From Halorussus halophilus (GTDB taxonomy: Archaea; Halobacteriota; Halobacteria; Halobacteriales; Haladaptataceae), in assembly GCF_008831545.1 (NCBI RefSeq), contig NZ_CP044523.1, positions 2,852,001 to 2,916,000 of the forward strand: a DNA stretch of 64,000 nucleotides, read 5' to 3'. A program made the translations under genes and the position numbers. The notes beneath the pieces are model-generated. The model saw nothing but the letters and a program-made list of their open reading frames with translations, was not told where the DNA came from and ran no database searches. Below, piece by piece: positions 32,545 to 40,665 of this stretch (positions are counted from its first letter, which is position 1; every line of letters begins with the position of its first letter).

Positions 32545-32569
32545 TTGTAATTATCTACAACTCTTTATA
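32545..32569 (+). promoter_or_regulatory. Operator-like inverted repeat plus TATA box of the MMPL exporter
   Basis: TTGTAATTATCTACAA (32545-32560) is an inverted repeat TTGTA-N6-TACAA. Only three bases separate it from TTTATA (32564-32569), whose centre is about 33 bases before ATG 32600. A protein bound here would contact the BRE/TATA region. Which regulator binds is inferred from the divergent trmB gene. Confidence 0.6.
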
Positions 32570-32599
32570 CCAGTGGTGCGAACGACGACGTAGAGACAG

Positions 32600-35227
32600 A
32601 TGGGACTCGCCGAACGCTACGCGGAAGTTCTCACGAAACACAGTCGCGTCGTACTGGCGGTGTTGCTCCTCGCGACTGTCGCTGTCGGCTACGGTGTGGG
32701 GAGCGTCGATTCAGGACTCACGATTGCCAGTTTCGGGAGCGACTCGACTGAAGCACAGAAACTCGACTACGTCGAGGCGAACTTCTCGACGGGCGAGGAG
32801 AACACGACGGTGATGCAGGTCGTCGTCCGGGGCGACGACGTACTGACGAAACGGTCGTTGGTGGAGACGTTACGCTTGCAACAGCGACTCCGACAGAACG
32901 AGACGGTGAACGCGACACTCGTGAACGGGCAATCGACAGTTGGCCTGTCGAATTTGGTCGCAATCGAAGCGATTCGTCAAGAGCAGGCACAGAGCAGAAG
33001 CAATTCGAGCGGGAGCGAAAACGCGAGTGCTGGACCACCAGCGAACGACGGACAGCAGGCAGGACCGCCAGCACGGCCACCGACCTTGGACGAACAAATC
33101 GCCCAACTGGAGTCGATGTCACAGTCGGAAATCGACAGTGTCCTGCTCGACGTACTGAACCCCGACCAGCAAGCGACGGGACCGACTGACCCCTTCACTC
33201 TGCTCTCGACGGAGTACGAACCGGGAACCACGACTGCTGACGCCCGCGTCCTCTTCGTCTTCCAGCAGACCGGCGGAGATGGTGACGCGCTCTCCGAAGA
33301 CGTTGTTTCTGCACAGCTTGCAACCCGCGACCTCGCAGACGAAACCGTCGAATCGACCGACTCGTTCGTCTTCGGTGCGGGCATCGTGGACGAGGAGTCG
33401 GGGCAAGCCACTGGTGAAAGTTTCGCCGTCATCACGCCCTTCGCACTGCTCCTCATCGTCGGCGTCCTCGGGGTCGCCTACCGCGACGTGGTAGACGTCG
33501 CGCTCGGTCTCCTCGGTACGCTCCTCGTGTTGGTCTGGATGGGCGGGTTCATGGGATGGGCCGGAATCGGCGTGACCCAAATCATCATCGCGGTGCCGTT
33601 CCTGCTCATCGGCCTCAGTATCGACTACGCGCTCCACGTCGTCATGCGCTACCGGGAAGCCGGTGCGGCGGACCGCGACCGCTCGCCCGCCGACGCGATG
33701 CGCGTCGGTCTCGCTGGCGTCACGGTCGCGCTGGCGGCGACGACGTTCACCACCGCAGTCGGATTCCTCTCGAATCTGGTCAGTCCCATCACGTCCATCC
33801 AGCAGTTCGGTCTCGTGAGCGCGTTCGGCATCGTCTCGGCGTTCGTCGTCTTCGCGGGCCTGCTCCCGGCACTGAAACTCGAACTCGAAACGCTGCTCGA
33901 ACGGTTCGGCTTCCAGCGTGAAAAAACGGCGTTCGGAACCGGCGGTAGTTTGGCCGGGCGACTGCTGAGCGTCGGCGCGATTACGGCGAGAAAGATTCCC
34001 ATCGCCGTCGTCCTCGTCGCGCTCCTCGTCAGCGCGGGCGGTGGCTACGCCGCGACGAACATCGACACCTCGATTAATCAGGTCGATTTCCTGCCGCAAG
34101 ACTCTCCCGAGTGGATGGACTCGCTCCCCGGCCTGCTCCAACCGGGCGATTACGAACTGCGGGAGAACGTCATCTTCCTCAACGACAACTTCGTCCAGTC
34201 GCGGGACCGCTCGCAAGTCGAGATACTGGTCGAAGGCCCCGTCACAGGGGACGACGCGCTCGAACGGGTCGCCGCGGGACGCGACCGAATCGAGGAATCT
34301 TCGACGGCCATCACGCTCGCCAACGGGAACCCGAAGGTCGATGGTCCGCTGTCGGTGATTCGGAGCGTCGCCGCCCAGAACGAGACCGTCGCGCAGGTCG
34401 TCGCCGAACACGACACCGACGGCGATGGCGTCCCCGACCAGAATCTGGCGGAAGTGTACGACGCGGTGTACGCGGCGGCCCCAGAGCAAGCCGAGAGCGT
34501 GGTTTATCGAGACGGCGGTGAGTATCAAGCACTCCGACTCTCGGTCGCAATTCGGGGCGGGTCGGACACGGGCGTCGTCACGAGCGAGATGCGAAGCGTG
34601 GCGGGGACTATCGAGTCGGACGGTGATCTGACCGTCACGGCGACTGGCCAACCCATCATCAACGAAATCGTTCAGCAAGGACTGCTCACGACGCTGGTCG
34701 AGACGTTCCTCATCACGCTCGGGGTCATCGTCACCTTCCTCACGGTCATCTTCTACCGGCGCTACGGCACGCTCTCGCTCGGCGCAGTCACGATGATTCC
34801 GGTCGTCTTCGCACTGAGTTGGATTCTCGGCGCGATGTACTTGCTCGGGATTCCGTTCAACACGGAGACGGCCATCATCGCCAGCATCGCAATCGGTATC
34901 GGCGTAGACTACGCCATCCACATCAGCGAGCGCTTCGTGGAGGAGTTGGAGAAGAGCGCCAGTGCGACGGCGGCCTTGGAGACGACGCTTGCGGGAACTG
35001 GCGGCGCGCTACTGGCGAGTGCGGTGACGACTGCCGGTGGCTTCGGCGTGTTGCTGTTCGCGCTCGTGCCGTCGCTCCAACGGTTCGGCCTCGTCACGGG
35101 GACGACGATTATCTTCGCGTTCGTCTCCAGCGTGGTCGTCCTGCCGAGTTTGCTGGTGCTGTGGGAGCGATATCTCGGCGGTTCAGAACTGGTCGAGGGG
35201 CACGTAGCGGAGACAGCGAGCGACTGA
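32600..35227 (+). CDS. MMPL/RND family exporter
   Basis: An 875-aa polytopic protein with two repeats of one helix, a large extracellular loop and five further helices. Repeat 1: helix VVLAVLLLATVAVGYGVGSV, then ITPFALLLIVGVLGVAYRDV and the LIGLSIDYALHVVMRYREA segment with the conserved G-x-x-x-D-Y. Repeat 2: VVLVALLVSAGGGYAATNID and GIGVDYAIHISERFVEELE. The D-Y pairs carry the proton path of RND/MMPL pumps. The first loop has a Ser/Gly/Pro-rich insert (NSSGSENASAGPPANDGQQA). Haloarchaeal members are thought to export lipids or hydrophobic compounds; the cargo is unknown. Likely controlled by the divergent TrmB. Confidence 0.93.
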   Translation: MGLAERYAEVLTKHSRVVLAVLLLATVAVGYGVGSVDSGLTIASFGSDSTEAQKLDYVEANFSTGEENTTVMQVVVRGDDVLTKRSLVETLRLQQRLRQNETVNATLVNGQSTVGLSNLVAIEAIRQEQAQSRSNSSGSENASAGPPANDGQQAGPPARPPTLDEQIAQLESMSQSEIDSVLLDVLNPDQQATGPTDPFTLLSTEYEPGTTTADARVLFVFQQTGGDGDALSEDVVSAQLATRDLADETVESTDSFVFGAGIVDEESGQATGESFAVITPFALLLIVGVLGVAYRDVVDVALGLLGTLLVLVWMGGFMGWAGIGVTQIIIAVPFLLIGLSIDYALHVVMRYREAGAADRDRSPADAMRVGLAGVTVALAATTFTTAVGFLSNLVSPITSIQQFGLVSAFGIVSAFVVFAGLLPALKLELETLLERFGFQREKTAFGTGGSLAGRLLSVGAITARKIPIAVVLVALLVSAGGGYAATNIDTSINQVDFLPQDSPEWMDSLPGLLQPGDYELRENVIFLNDNFVQSRDRSQVEILVEGPVTGDDALERVAAGRDRIEESSTAITLANGNPKVDGPLSVIRSVAAQNETVAQVVAEHDTDGDGVPDQNLAEVYDAVYAAAPEQAESVVYRDGGEYQALRLSVAIRGGSDTGVVTSEMRSVAGTIESDGDLTVTATGQPIINEIVQQGLLTTLVETFLITLGVIVTFLTVIFYRRYGTLSLGAVTMIPVVFALSWILGAMYLLGIPFNTETAIIASIAIGIGVDYAIHISERFVEELEKSASATAALETTLAGTGGALLASAVTTAGGFGVLLFALVPSLQRFGLVTGTTIIFAFVSSVVVLPSLLVLWERYLGGSELVEGHVAETASD

Positions 35228-35261
35228 TTCATACTATTCGGGCCTGTGACTGCCAATTGGC

Positions 35262-35774
35262 ATGGCCCTCCAGTGTGACGTTCGACGGTACGACGACTCG
35301 CTGAAAGACGAGGTGTGGCAGGTCCACGACGAGGCACTCCGCGACTCGGCGATGGACTTCTCACCGGAGTACAATCGGTATCTGCGACACATAGAGCGCG
35401 AATTTCTGGACGAAGGTGGGGAGTTTTTCGTCGCGGTGAACAGCGATGGAATCCTCGCAATCGGCGGTTTTCAACCGCTCTCGGCGCTCGCAGATTCGTA
35501 CTCGGCCGCGGGCCTCCCGCCGCAGGACGAACCGCTCGATGCCGTCTGTCGGTTCCGCAGTATCGCGGTTCGACCCGAATGTCAGTCGCAGGGCATCGGC
35601 ACCGAACTCGTCGCGGAGTTGGAACAGCGAGCGAGCGAAGCGGGGTTCGAGAAAGTCGTGTTACAGACGACCGAGAGTTTGGAGCAGGCCAAGCGATTCT
35701 ACGAGTCGCACGGGTATCAGGTAATAGAAGACAGTGATGACTCGGAGCACGTCTGGTACGAGAAGGAGTTGTGA
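35262..35774 (+). CDS. GNAT family N-acetyltransferase
   Basis: A 170-aa acetyltransferase. FFVAVNSDGILAIGGFQPLS gives strands 2-3, CRFRSIAVRPECQSQGIGTE with the R-x-x-G-x-G-like pyrophosphate loop (Q-S-Q-G-I-G-T) is motif A, and VVLQTTESLEQAKRFYESHG plus YQVIEDSD is motif B with the family's F-Y-E-x-x-G-Y ending. Transfers acetyl from acetyl-CoA to an amine; acceptor unknown. It starts 34 bases after the MMPL stop on the same strand, so it could share the exporter's transcript, though CATACTATT at 35230-35238 may be its own promoter. Confidence 0.9.
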   Translation: MALQCDVRRYDDSLKDEVWQVHDEALRDSAMDFSPEYNRYLRHIEREFLDEGGEFFVAVNSDGILAIGGFQPLSALADSYSAAGLPPQDEPLDAVCRFRSIAVRPECQSQGIGTELVAELEQRASEAGFEKVVLQTTESLEQAKRFYESHGYQVIEDSDDSEHVWYEKEL

Positions 35775-35820
35775 AGATAGGACACTCCGTGCCACGTTCC
35801 ACGGAAACGCCCGACTGACC

Positions 35821-36032
35821 ATCCCACGGGGTGGGAATGAAAGGGGCCGGTCACGCGAACGGAGTGAGGGTGGCCTTGGAAGTCGCACGCCCGCGAACGA
35901 AGTGAGCAGGAACGTCTTCCGGTGTCCGGTCGCGGGCCGAAGGGCCCGTGGTCGCTTCAGCGACCCCTATTCGGCGTGCGGTTTGCGCCGAATATGTCGC
36001 TGAGCGATCGCGAGCGGACGGGGGCTTTCGAA
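35821..36032. repeat. Hairpin-rich intergenic element C
   Basis: In the 374-base gap after the acetyltransferase I see at least four compact inverted repeats: TCCCAC-GGG-GTGGGA (35821-35835), CGGGCC-GAAG-GGCCCG (35932-35947), GGTCGC-TTCA-GCGACC (35949-35964) and TATTCGGCG-N9-CGCCGAATA (35967-35993). The left side carries GAATGAAAGGGGCC and the right end CGGGGGCTTTCGAA. No open reading frame is convincing here. The build is like an ncRNA or the terminal scaffold of an IS200/IS605-type element, but no tnpA or tnpB is nearby. The rest of the gap, 36033-36148, shows nothing clear. Confidence 0.55.
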
Positions 36033-36148
36033 AAAGTCGCAGTCGTGGAAACAATTCATAATGAGCGGGCGGGCGCTGTCGAAGCAGTAGCATCAGTAAC
36101 CCCGAAACCTGCTAATCTGCACACGGAATCCAGAAATCGAAGTCGCCG

Positions 36149-37993
36149 CTAAGCCCCAGTCACCGTAATTGCGCGCTCGCGGTCGATAGCCCGCTCCAGT
36201 TCTTCGGCAATCGCACTGCCGCGCGAGACCTGAATGTCGCCCCCTCTGCCCACGGTCGCAGTAAAGAGGTACTCGCCGTCGGCCTGCACTTCGACGGTCT
36301 CGCCAGCGTGGCCTTCCGTCGGGATGACGATGTGGCGCTTCGTGATTTCCGGCGTCACGACCGCGCCGCGCGGTTGCTCGGCACTGCTTCCCGTGTTCAT
36401 CGAATCCGGTTTCTCCGCGTGCGTTCGCACGTCGATGTCGATGCCCAGTCGGTTCTCGATGTCGTCGATTCGGCCGCCGCCCTTGCCGATGACGTAGGAG
36501 ATGTCGTCCTCGCTGACGTACACCGTCGCGCGGTTCTGGCCTTCGACGTTCACGTCCACGGGGCCGCGAGCGACCGACTGAATCTCGCGCTCGATTTCCT
36601 GTCGCGCGAGTTTCGACATGCCGCTCTCTTCCTGTTCGCCCTCGGTGAGCGGAACGGTGACGACCTGTCGGTTGAAGGTGTAGATTTCGTACTCCGGTTT
36701 GCCCGTCTCGAAGTCCTTGATTTGGATGACCGGGCGCGCGAGGTCCTCCTCCATCAGACCTTCGGGCACCTTGACCTGCGTCGAAACGTCGTACACTTTC
36801 GCGATTTGGCCTGCTTCGATGTAGACCACTGTATCGACGACCTGCGGAATCATGCCGAGTTCGACCCGGCCGACGAGTCGCTGGAGCGCGTCGATGGCGC
36901 GGGTCGCGTGGACGACGCCAATCATGCCGACACCGGCGAGTCGCATGTCCGCGAACACTTCGAAGTCGTCGGTCTTGCGCACCTCGTCGTAGATGGTGTA
37001 GTCGGGCCGCACCATAAGCAAGGAGTCGGCCGTCTTGGCCATCTCGCCGCCGAGTTCGGTGTACTGGGTGATTTCGGGCCCGACCTGCAGGTCGCGCGGT
37101 TTCTCCATCGTCTTCACCGCGAACCCGCTATCGGCGAGGAACTCGCCGACTGCTTGGGCGAACGTCGATTTACCGGCACCGGGCGCACCGGAGACCAAGA
37201 CGCCACGTTGGTGGTCGAGCAGTCGGTCCTGGAGTTCGTCGGCGAATTCGTAGTCCTCGATGGAGGTTTTGACGATAGGTCGAACGGCGGTAATCTCCCA
37301 CGCGTCGGCGAACGGCGGTTGCGCGATGGCGATGCGGTAGTCGCGGAACTGCACGATGTCCATGCCGCGCTCGCTGAGTTCCACGAAGCCCTCGTTGGAC
37401 CGTTTCGCGCTTTCGAGTATCTCGTTGGCGTACTCTTTGACCGTCTCGTCGTCCATGACCTCGTTGCCGATAGGCTTGTACTCCATCTCGCCGATGTCGC
37501 CCTTCTTGGCCATCGGCTTGGCCCCGGCGCGGAGGTGGACGCTCATCGTCTGCTCGTCGAAGTAGTCCTCGATGCCGAGGCGGCCGATTTCGTCCGCTTC
37601 GTCCGTCTTCGGCGCGATGTACTCGACGCTGAGTCCTTTCGCCTGTGCGACTTCGCTCTGGACGGCGTCGCTCGTGACGAACGTCGCGTCGTGTTCGGCC
37701 GCGAGTTCGCGAATGAGCGCGTCGATTTCGCCCTCTTTGGCGGCACCGACCGCGTCTGTGTCGGGTCGCTCGCCGACGTACTCCAGTTCGATTGCGTCCT
37801 CGTCGGCGAGGTCTGCGAGTCGCTGGAGTTCCGAGAGTCCGTCCCAACCGCTCTCTTCGCCGCGGTTGGCCTGCGCTTCGAGTTCGGCGACGACGGCTTC
37901 CGGGATGAGGACCGTCGCGCCGGCGAACTCGTCGGCGACGCGCTCGGAAACCCGGCCATCGACGACGACGCTCGTGTCCGGCAGTACGTTCAT
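36149..37993 (-). CDS. PIN-ATPase-KH protein (PINc/VapC family ATPase)
   Basis: A 614-aa archaeal protein with three parts. An N-terminal PIN nuclease domain begins MNVLPDTSVVVDGRVSERVA (metal Asp near residue 6) and has ATFVTSDAVQSEVAQAKG with the later acidic residues. The middle is a type II/IV-secretion-like RecA ATPase: GVLVSGAPGAGKSTFAQAV (Walker A) and LMVRPDYTIYDEVRKTDDF (Walker B-like). The C-terminus has a KH domain, ATVYVSEDDISYVIGKGGGR, with the RNA-binding G-x-x-G loop. It is predicted to be an RNA-processing or quality-control enzyme in the cytoplasm. ATG 37993 is the start; the frame extends to 38053 without family likeness. Confidence 0.92.
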   Translation of the reverse strand: MNVLPDTSVVVDGRVSERVADEFAGATVLIPEAVVAELEAQANRGEESGWDGLSELQRLADLADEDAIELEYVGERPDTDAVGAAKEGEIDALIRELAAEHDATFVTSDAVQSEVAQAKGLSVEYIAPKTDEADEIGRLGIEDYFDEQTMSVHLRAGAKPMAKKGDIGEMEYKPIGNEVMDDETVKEYANEILESAKRSNEGFVELSERGMDIVQFRDYRIAIAQPPFADAWEITAVRPIVKTSIEDYEFADELQDRLLDHQRGVLVSGAPGAGKSTFAQAVGEFLADSGFAVKTMEKPRDLQVGPEITQYTELGGEMAKTADSLLMVRPDYTIYDEVRKTDDFEVFADMRLAGVGMIGVVHATRAIDALQRLVGRVELGMIPQVVDTVVYIEAGQIAKVYDVSTQVKVPEGLMEEDLARPVIQIKDFETGKPEYEIYTFNRQVVTVPLTEGEQEESGMSKLARQEIEREIQSVARGPVDVNVEGQNRATVYVSEDDISYVIGKGGGRIDDIENRLGIDIDVRTHAEKPDSMNTGSSAEQPRGAVVTPEITKRHIVIPTEGHAGETVEVQADGEYLFTATVGRGGDIQVSRGSAIAEELERAIDRERAITVTGA

Positions 37994-38087
37994 GGGAGTT
38001 TGTTGGGAGTGAGCGTTGATAAGGATACCTTCCTCGGACGCGCTCGGCAGCAAGTTTCAATCCCGTCGAGGTCCTTGTTCTCCATGC

Positions 38088-38690
38088 ATGTCAACGCTCG
38101 CGTCGCTGGTGGACGACGCGAACACCGGCAGTTGGGTGCTCGTCGGCCTCCTCGCGATAGCGGTCCCGGAGAACGTCTTCAGCGGCGACCTCGCGTGGAC
38201 GGTCTTCATGGTGGGTATGGTCACAATTCTACTGCTACCGCCGGTCGCGTTCCGAGACCCTGCGGCGATGCTTCCGCCGGAGGTCGTCGGACTGGCAGTC
38301 CTCCCGGCGGTGACCCGAGCGTTCTGGCCGTTCGGGCCAGCGTGGGTCGGCGAGTACGCGACCTATCTGGCCGTCGCAGCACTGGCGCTCGCAGTCGTGA
38401 CCGAGTTGGCGCTGTTCACGTCCGCCGAGATGTCGCCGTGGTTCGCCGCCGTCACCGTCCTGCTTACGACGATGGCCGCAATCGGCGTCTGGGCCGTCCT
38501 CCAGTTCTACTCGGACGCGTATCTCCGCACCGACTTGCTCGGGTCACTGGATACGCTGATGTGGGAGTTCGTGCAGGCGACCGTCGCCGGAGTCATCGCC
38601 GCGCTCTTCTTCGAGGTGTACTTCCGGACCCGCGCACCGATGGACGCTTCCGGGTCGGCAGTGACGGACGAGGGAGGTGACGGCGCGTGA
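38088..38690 (+). CDS. Hypothetical membrane protein
   Basis: A 200-aa protein with about six hydrophobic segments (TGSWVLVGLLAIAVPENVF, WTVFMVGMVTILLLPPVAF, YATYLAVAALALAVVTELAL, WFAAVTVLLTTMAAIGVWAV, ATVAGVIAALFFEVYF). No recognised family. Start ATG 38088 (M-S-T-L-A-S-L). Its stop overlaps the GTG of the next membrane-protein gene by four bases (GTGA), so the two are coupled and probably form a complex. The C-terminal 20 residues are acidic and cytoplasmic. Confidence 0.78.
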   Translation: MSTLASLVDDANTGSWVLVGLLAIAVPENVFSGDLAWTVFMVGMVTILLLPPVAFRDPAAMLPPEVVGLAVLPAVTRAFWPFGPAWVGEYATYLAVAALALAVVTELALFTSAEMSPWFAAVTVLLTTMAAIGVWAVLQFYSDAYLRTDLLGSLDTLMWEFVQATVAGVIAALFFEVYFRTRAPMDASGSAVTDEGGDGA

Positions 38691-39295
38691 ACTTCCCGAG
38701 CGGGCGACATGAGATATGGGTCGTCCGCCTATTACAAGCCGGACTGGCAGCCATCGCAGGGTACGGACTCGTCCGCGGCGAGACAGGCATCTTGGTCAAC
38801 GGCGGACTCGGGTTGGCCGTGACCTTCGTCCCGGCACTGCTCCGCCGAGACGCCGGGGTGGCACTCCCGACAGGGTACGTCGTCTGGATAGCGCTAGCGG
38901 TGTTCCTGCACGCAGTCGGAGTCCTCGGACCGTACCGGCAGTACCCGTGGTACGACGCTGTAACCCACGGATTGTCTGCATCCATCGTCGCCGGTGTTGG
39001 ATATGCGACAGTCGTCGCAATCGACCGCAACTCCGAGCAGACGACTCTCGGCTCCGAACTCCGATTCGTGTTCGTCCTGATATTCGTGTTGGCGCTCGGT
39101 GTGTCGTGGGAGATTCTGGAGTTCGCCGTCGGACTGGTCGGTGGGAAGAGTGTCCTCGTCCAGTACGGACTGGACGACGCTATCAACGACCTCGTGTTCA
39201 ACACCGTCGGCGGTCTCGTGGTCGCGGCGTGGGCCACGCCGCGACCACAGGAAGCCGCCGACACGCTCTCTGAGACCGTCGAGGAGAATTCCTAG
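38687..39295 (+). CDS. DUF2238-like membrane protein
   Basis: A 202-aa polytopic protein beginning with GTG in the overlap with the gene before it. About six helices; the stretch YPWYDAVTHGLSASIVAGVG followed by VLALGVSWEILEFAVGLVGG and DAINDLVFNTVGGLVVA has the D-x-x-x-H and W-E-x-x-E-F pattern of the DUF2238/YjdF family. In that family the acidic and His residues lie in the membrane and may bind a ligand; function unknown. It converges on the membrane-HTH gene with 2 bases between the stops. Confidence 0.8.
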   Translation: MNFPSGRHEIWVVRLLQAGLAAIAGYGLVRGETGILVNGGLGLAVTFVPALLRRDAGVALPTGYVVWIALAVFLHAVGVLGPYRQYPWYDAVTHGLSASIVAGVGYATVVAIDRNSEQTTLGSELRFVFVLIFVLALGVSWEILEFAVGLVGGKSVLVQYGLDDAINDLVFNTVGGLVVAAWATPRPQEAADTLSETVEENS

Positions 39296-39297
39296 CG

Positions 39298-39951
39298 TCA
39301 GTATCGAAACGGCCGGACGAGCCTTCGAGGGAGCCACCGAACGAACCGGACAAGCGGCGCGAACTTCCCGAACTTCTCGTCTCGCGCTCGATACACGTCG
39401 CCGTCCCGATAGACGTAGCCCCGCTCGGCAAGCACCGAGAGCGTCTGCTCGATTCGTGACTCCGTTAGGTCGAGGTCGTCTGCGAGTTCTGCTCGCGTTC
39501 GCGGTTCCGCGTGAACTGCTTGCACGACCCGGTTCAGCAACTGAAACCGGAGCATCGTCTCCGAGCGGTCGTCGCCGTCGAGATACGCTTCCGTTTGGCT
39601 CGTTCCAGAGTCGCCGTGGCGCGCCTGCTGAATCGCGTCGAAGACGACCCAGAGTCCGGCGACACCGAGGAGCGCGGAGAGCCACGGACGGTTCCCTTCT
39701 ACCAAGACGCCAGTCGCCGCACCTCCCGCCAGCGCGAATCCGAGGGGCGTGAGTGCCAGACTCTCCGGCAGGTCGTAGGCGTCGGTGACGGTCTTTGCGA
39801 TGGCGAACCCGCCAGTGATGACGACCAGTGGGGCAAACGACGCCACCGACGCGTCGCCGAAGACGGCGAACACCCAAACCAGAAGCGCGAGCAGTCCGAG
39901 CGACTTCCAGAGGTCGTTTTCGCGGGCGGCAGTGGAGAGCGAACCGGGCAT
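39298..39951 (-). CDS. Membrane-anchored winged-helix protein
   Basis: A 217-aa protein with four N-terminal hydrophobic segments (LGLLALLVWVFAVFG, FAPLVVITGGFAIAKTVTD, LALTPLGFALAGGAATGVLV, WLSALLGVAGLWVVFDAI) and a C-terminal winged helix from about residue 135 (LNRVVQAVHAEPRTRAELAD, then LTESRIEQTLSVLAERGYVY). A basic tail (RFVRWLPRRLVRPFRY) follows. This layout suggests a membrane-bound transcription regulator or a sensor whose DNA-binding domain sits at the membrane. No paired sensor gene is adjacent; the neighbours are the two coupled membrane proteins on the other strand. Confidence 0.78.
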   Translation of the reverse strand: MPGSLSTAARENDLWKSLGLLALLVWVFAVFGDASVASFAPLVVITGGFAIAKTVTDAYDLPESLALTPLGFALAGGAATGVLVEGNRPWLSALLGVAGLWVVFDAIQQARHGDSGTSQTEAYLDGDDRSETMLRFQLLNRVVQAVHAEPRTRAELADDLDLTESRIEQTLSVLAERGYVYRDGDVYRARDEKFGKFAPLVRFVRWLPRRLVRPFRY

Positions 39952-40031
39952 TCGAGTGGTGATACGTCGGCGGACTGGAAAAACGTTCCCTCGGCGAGCG
40001 ATTTATCGGCGTCGCTCCCGTGCCAGAGCGC

Positions 40032-40217
40032 ATGCGGCACGAACACATCGTCGTCACGCTCGACGCCGAGACGAAGCGGCGCGTTCTGGATTCGCTCGGC
40101 GACGGCGAGTCAGTCGAAGCGTGGGTCGCCGACGCCATCGAGTCGAAACTTCGCGAAGCCGACAACCGTCCCCAAGAGGATGCAGGCTACGAGTTCGCCG
40201 ACGATTGTGGCATCTGA
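40032..40217 (+). CDS. Small ribbon-helix-helix-like protein
   Basis: A 61-aa protein: M-R-H-E-H-I-V-V-T-L is a basic-hydrophobic beta strand followed by DAETKRRVLDSLGDGESVEA and WVADAIESKLREAD as two helices, the layout of CopG/Arc-type dimers. The last 18 residues (NRPQEDAGYEFADDCGI) are acidic and end in a lone Cys. Probable DNA-binding protein or antitoxin-like regulator; no toxin partner is next to it. Starts at ATG 40032. Confidence 0.68.
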   Translation: MRHEHIVVTLDAETKRRVLDSLGDGESVEAWVADAIESKLREADNRPQEDAGYEFADDCGI

Positions 40218-40341
40218 GCCAACGAATCGCCGACGACCGTGACATCTAAGTCGCCGACGACTGCGGCCCGAGCAGCGAACCTAGCCGAGAGCATTATTTT
40301 TGAGGCAATACCGATATCGTCCAGAACGTCGTGTCCAGGGC

Positions 40342-40599
40342 ATGGCTGACTTCGACGCCATCCACGAGGAAATACGCGAGATACGGAACGACGCGAGTCG
40401 AGACGTGCGCGAACCGCTCACCTCGGTCGAGCAGGCACTCTCGGAGATACGAGCGAGCGACGCGGAACCGAAGGCCGACCGCCTCCAAGAGATTCGCGCG
40501 GAACTGGACCGACTCGCTTCCGAGACGACCGGCGAGACTTCGGCGCGACTTGACCGCGTGCGGGAAGCCGTCCGGGACTTCCAGCGCGAAGCGGTCTGA
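40342..40599 (+). CDS. Small acidic coiled-coil protein
   Basis: An 85-aa, highly charged helical protein: DFDAIHEEIREIRNDASRDV, LTSVEQALSEIRASDAEPKA, RLQEIRAELDRLASETTGET. Heptads of hydrophobic residues point to a coiled coil or a three-helix bundle. It looks like a conserved haloarchaeal family of about this length (possibly DUF7553, from memory); function unknown. Start ATG 40342 (M-A-D-F-D-A). Upstream, 125 bases without a gene contain TTATTTTTG near 40295-40303, a likely promoter. Confidence 0.7.
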   Translation: MADFDAIHEEIREIRNDASRDVREPLTSVEQALSEIRASDAEPKADRLQEIRAELDRLASETTGETSARLDRVREAVRDFQREAV

Positions 40600-40665
40600 A
40601 GTCGAATCGACACCTCGGCTTCCGCCAACCACCGATTTATGCCGCCGCGGAGTCACACGACACCC

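Noticed and set aside
33119-34921. 600-codon minus-strand frame within the MMPL exporter
   Set aside because: Composition is typical antisense (Asp/Arg/Val), with no motif; the plus-strand gene is a certain exporter.
35811-36148. tnpB-type insertion sequence at element C
   Set aside because: No transposase or TnpB frame exists here, so only a possible orphan end is reported, not an IS.
36308-38680. 790-codon open frame on the plus strand opposite the PIN-ATPase-KH gene
   Set aside because: Antisense shadow of a GC-rich gene: Arg/Val/His-rich, no domain, and the minus-strand frame has clear PIN, Walker A and KH motifs.
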